A stretch of 64,000 nt of DNA, taken from NCBI GenBank assembly GCA_002841545.1, contig PGZZ01000003.1:62001-126000 (forward strand). Reading direction: 5' to 3'. Shown here piece by piece: positions 61,920 through 64,000 of this stretch (positions within the stretch are counted from its first letter, which is position 1; the number at the start of each line of letters is the position of its first letter). The position numbers were made by a program, and so were the translations under genes. Origin of the DNA: Firmicutes bacterium HGW-Firmicutes-16 (GTDB lineage Bacteria > Bacillota > Clostridia > Oscillospirales > Oscillospiraceae). The notes under the pieces were generated by a model, which saw only the letters and a program-made list of their open reading frames with translations, did not search any database and was not told the DNA's origin.

Positions 61920-62651
61920 CTAATTAATGATACTTGCCGCGGTTTTTAGCATAAGTGGGATAATCCGCTCTATCTTCTCTTGAGTCATCCGGCTCATTGC
62001 ACCGGACGCGCCAAGCGAATACCGACATGTGCCTTTCTCGTCTAGGATGGGAACGGCCACACACCTGACATGCTCGCTGAGCTCGCCGTTATCTATGGCC
62101 CAGCCCTGCGCACGGACGCGCTCAAGCTCAGAGTTAAACTCCTCGGCGCTGCAAATTGTCTTGTCTGTATGTGCCTCATAGGTGATGCCGGATAACATCT
62201 TTGCCCTATCTTCCTCAAGCGCAAACGCCACAAGGCACTTTCCGACAGCCGAGCAGTACAGCGGCTCAATGTCCCCGATTTTGGCGTTGACGACTAGGCG
62301 CGAATCAGACATGGTCTGCTCGATTACGACCGCTTTGCTATTCGCGCACACACAAAGATGCACGGATTCGCGGATTTCCACTGCGAGGCGGTCCATCAAG
62401 GGCTTTGCCGCGTCTATGACGCTGTAGTTCTTATAATACTGCTCGGAAAGCTTCAAAATAGCGGGGCCGAGCTTGTATTTCTGCGTGTGTTTTGCCTTTT
62501 CTACCATGTTGGCCTCAAGGAAAGTGTCGAGAATACGAAACGCGGTGCTCTTGTTTATATCCAATGCCTGGGCTAGCTCAGTTACGCCCACGCTCTTGCG
62601 CGAAGCCAGAAACAGCAGGGCTTCTATGCCCTTTTTCAGCGATTGGCTCAT
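61920..62651 (-). CDS. IclR-family transcriptional regulator
   Basis: A 243-residue regulator. The N-terminal winged helix has SVGVTELAQALDINKSTAFR and ILDTFLEANMVEKA, and the effector domain has IRESVHLCVCANSKAVVIEQ, YCSAVGKCLVAFALEEDRAK and GWAIDNGELSEHVRCVAVPI. It is inside the catabolic operon (10 bp before the symporter), so it probably controls that operon. Confidence 0.94.
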   Translation of the reverse strand: MSQSLKKGIEALLFLASRKSVGVTELAQALDINKSTAFRILDTFLEANMVEKAKHTQKYKLGPAILKLSEQYYKNYSVIDAAKPLMDRLAVEIRESVHLCVCANSKAVVIEQTMSDSRLVVNAKIGDIEPLYCSAVGKCLVAFALEEDRAKMLSGITYEAHTDKTICSAEEFNSELERVRAQGWAIDNGELSEHVRCVAVPILDEKGTCRYSLGASGAMSRMTQEKIERIIPLMLKTAASIIN

Positions 62652-62661
62652 AGCGCCCTCC

Positions 62662-63282
62662 TTATCTGTTCAGGATAATGTCCCTGATCTCCCCTTCGCT
62701 CCCGTAACTGCTTATAAAATCAGTAAAGGCTTTGTGACTGAGTACCGTTTCGAGAGTGCTTTTGTCGAGTCTCTCCAGAATGGAGGCAAAATCCATATGC
62801 GTTGTCCTACTGATGTCCTCCAAAAGCTTTCGGCTCTCCTGCTGGCTTTTGCTACGGTGCGGTGGATAGCCGCGGCCAGCTTCGTCGCAAAAAAGCTTTT
62901 CAAAGATATATTTAAGATTAATGTCAGCGGCCCAGCCAAAGCCCTTGTTCAGCGCCAGCGAGACGCAATTGCCGCCGTTTATCTGCGAAAACAGCCAAGC
63001 GTCCACAGGGTCGATAATAAGTCCGCAAAATACCTTCGGATACTGCATGACGGACATAAGAAAGCCCAGCCCCGTGCCGCAGCCGCCAATGACAAAGTCC
63101 GCCGCGCCCGTTTCCAGCGCGAGCGCCGCCATAAGGCCGGTGTGGATATATGTAAGCTCCGGCTCAAGGGTCCCGTCGGCCATGCCGATATTAAAAACCT
63201 CCGTGTTAATCTCCCGCAGGGCTTCGAGTATAAATGCGTTTTTATCCCTCGCGGAAACCTCACTAATGACGGCTATTCTCAT
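62662..63282 (-). CDS. RpiB/LacA/LacB-like sugar-phosphate isomerase
   Basis: A 206-residue protein. The first ~150 residues follow the RpiB fold: MRIAVISEVSARDKNAFILE, TGAADFVIGGCGTGLGFLMS (active-site loop), INGGNCVSLALNKGFGWAAD, with about 55 extra C-terminal residues. It is divergent from housekeeping RpiB and resembles isomerases found in polyol/sugar loci. It overlaps the end of the transketolase gene by 20 nt. The substrate is likely a pentose or tetrose phosphate. Confidence 0.85.
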   Translation of the reverse strand: MRIAVISEVSARDKNAFILEALREINTEVFNIGMADGTLEPELTYIHTGLMAALALETGAADFVIGGCGTGLGFLMSVMQYPKVFCGLIIDPVDAWLFSQINGGNCVSLALNKGFGWAADINLKYIFEKLFCDEAGRGYPPHRSKSQQESRKLLEDISRTTHMDFASILERLDKSTLETVLSHKAFTDFISSYGSEGEIRDIILNR

Positions 63283-64000
63283 TTTTCCTCCTTATGCACT
63301 TCTCGGCTTTTTCAGCTATATCGCGCGCAGTCAGATGAAAGCGCTCCTGTAAATAGTCCTGTGTGCCGACTTCGCCGAAGCTTTCAAAAACTGCCACGCG
63401 CTCAAGTGGCACGGGGTATTTTTCCGAAAGTACTTCAGAAACGGCGCTTCCCAACCCGCCGATGGCATTGTGGTTTTCCGCCGTCACAACCGCGCCGCAA
63501 TTCTGTGCGGCTTTGACAATGGCTTCCTCGTCCAGCGGCTTTATGGTGTGCATGTCGAGCACTGCCGCCGAAATCCCCTTTTCCAGGAGCATTTCGCGCG
63601 CACGAAGTGCCTCGAGCACCATAATTCCGCAGGCTACTATTGCGACATCGCAGCCTTCTTCAAGCAAGTTTGCCTTGCCTATAGTGAATTTCGCGCTGTC
63701 ACTGTATATGCGCGTGACCTTGCGGCGGCTTGAGCGCATGTAGAATACGCCGTATGTATCTGCCATAAGTTTAACCGCCGTTTCATACATGGCGGTGTCA
63801 GCGGGCTCGATCACTGTTGCGCCGGGTACGGCGCGCATCAAGGCCATATCCTCAAAGGGCATGTGCGTGCCGCCGTTTGCCGTCGCGGTAACGCCCGCGT
63901 CTCCGCCTATGATTTTCACGTTGAGCTTTTGATATGCGCAGGAAATGAAAATTTGGTCGAAAACGCGCCGTGTGGCAAATGTGCCGAACGCATGAAAAAA
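63263..64000 (-). CDS. Transketolase, C-terminal subunit (start beyond the window)
   Basis: The frame is open from the right edge (64000) to its stop, 245 codons. It begins mid-domain with FFHAFGTFATRRVFDQIFIS and KLNVKIIGGDAGVTATANGG, then GATVIEPADTAMYETAVKLM, VAIVACGIMVLEALRAREML, VLDMHTIKPLDEEAIVKAAQ and AENHNAIGGLGSAVSEVL. This is the pyrimidine-binding and C-terminal part of a two-subunit transketolase. The thiamine-pyrophosphate subunit is probably just outside the window. It suggests the operon's substrate enters the pentose phosphate pool. Confidence 0.93.
   Translation of the reverse strand, partial: FFHAFGTFATRRVFDQIFISCAYQKLNVKIIGGDAGVTATANGGTHMPFEDMALMRAVPGATVIEPADTAMYETAVKLMADTYGVFYMRSSRRKVTRIYSDSAKFTIGKANLLEEGCDVAIVACGIMVLEALRAREMLLEKGISAAVLDMHTIKPLDEEAIVKAAQNCGAVVTAENHNAIGGLGSAVSEVLSEKYPVPLERVAVFESFGEVGTQDYLQERFHLTARDIAEKAEKCIRRKNENSRH

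Noticed and set aside
62473-63516. Long plus-strand frame of ~347 codons
   Set aside because: It is antisense to the IclR, RpiB-like and transketolase genes, all strongly supported on the minus strand; no family features.
1-64000. tRNA, rRNA, CRISPR array, insertion sequence or prophage
   Set aside because: I looked for these on both strands and saw no convincing example in the window.

Overview
The window looks like a chromosomal segment of a strictly anaerobic Gram-positive bacterium of the Clostridia. The reasons are strong AGGAGG-type ribosome sites, lipoprotein-type solute-binding proteins, YesM/YesN two-component proteins, a DUF134/NifX/MinD-ferredoxin cluster, an L-cysteine desulfidase-like (UPF0597) gene and mixed GC content. 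This placement is inference; no rRNA or tRNA gene is present to confirm it. I see no transposase, phage gene or CRISPR array.

Layout. (1) 1-5.8 kb: a LysR regulator (cut by the left edge) divergent from an acyl-CoA dehydrogenase, a class III CoA-transferase and an MFS carrier, a carnitine-type CoA-thioester pathway, followed by a YczE-like membrane protein. (2) 5.9-9.4 kb: an RbsABC-like sugar ABC transporter. (3) 9.8-13.1 kb: a DUF6132-rhodanese fusion, a chemoreceptor with a long leader, and a 42-residue basic protein. (4) 13.2-21.6 kb: a LacI regulator, a TIM-barrel isomerase, a Gfo/Idh/MocA oxidoreductase, a second sugar ABC transporter (XylFGH-like) and xylose isomerase. (5) 22.0-32.2 kb: an arabinose locus (araD, FGGY kinase, araA) with a YtfQRT/YjfF-type transporter and a divergent AraR-like repressor. 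(6) 32.5-36.5 kb: a binding lipoprotein, a YesM-type kinase and a YesN-type regulator encoded in overlapping frames, which resembles the known XylFII-LytS-YesN sugar-sensing system.

(7) 36.8-40.6 kb: a DUF5698/DUF2179 membrane protein, a UPF0597 cysteine-desulfidase-like enzyme, a split ArsP-like permease pair and a CPCC-like zinc protein. (8) 40.6-45.1 kb: a minus-strand iron-sulfur cluster locus: DUF134 regulator, NifX protein, two MinD-type ATPases with ferredoxin inserts, an Mrp-NifX fusion, a flavodoxin, and a short duplicated remnant of the Mrp-NifX gene. (9) 45.5-50.1 kb: FmdE, a BtuFCD-type ABC transporter and a frame-broken MobA-like/ModE-like gene, probably for molybdenum or tungsten.

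(10) 50.4-58.6 kb: one tight operon with the shikimate pathway and the tyrosine and phenylalanine branches (DAHP synthase, tyrA, aroB, aroA, aroC, pheA, an aroE-aroK fusion, aroQ), preceded by a 34-codon leader peptide packed with Phe and Tyr codons and followed by hairpins, a likely ribosome-mediated attenuator. (11) 58.9-64.0 kb: methylmalonate-semialdehyde dehydrogenase, a GPH symporter, an IclR regulator, an RpiB-like isomerase and the C-terminal half of a split transketolase (cut by the right edge), a polyol or sugar catabolic locus of unknown substrate.

The main theme is pentose and sugar uptake with layered control: three ABC importers, LacI, AraR-like and three-component regulators, and hairpins between binding-protein and ATPase genes. 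The observations most worth following are the Phe/Tyr leader, the sensory binding-protein system with 30-bp-spaced repeats upstream of the arabinose transporter, the twin GACATATGTC operators over the DUF134 promoter, and the decaying Mo/W regulator.
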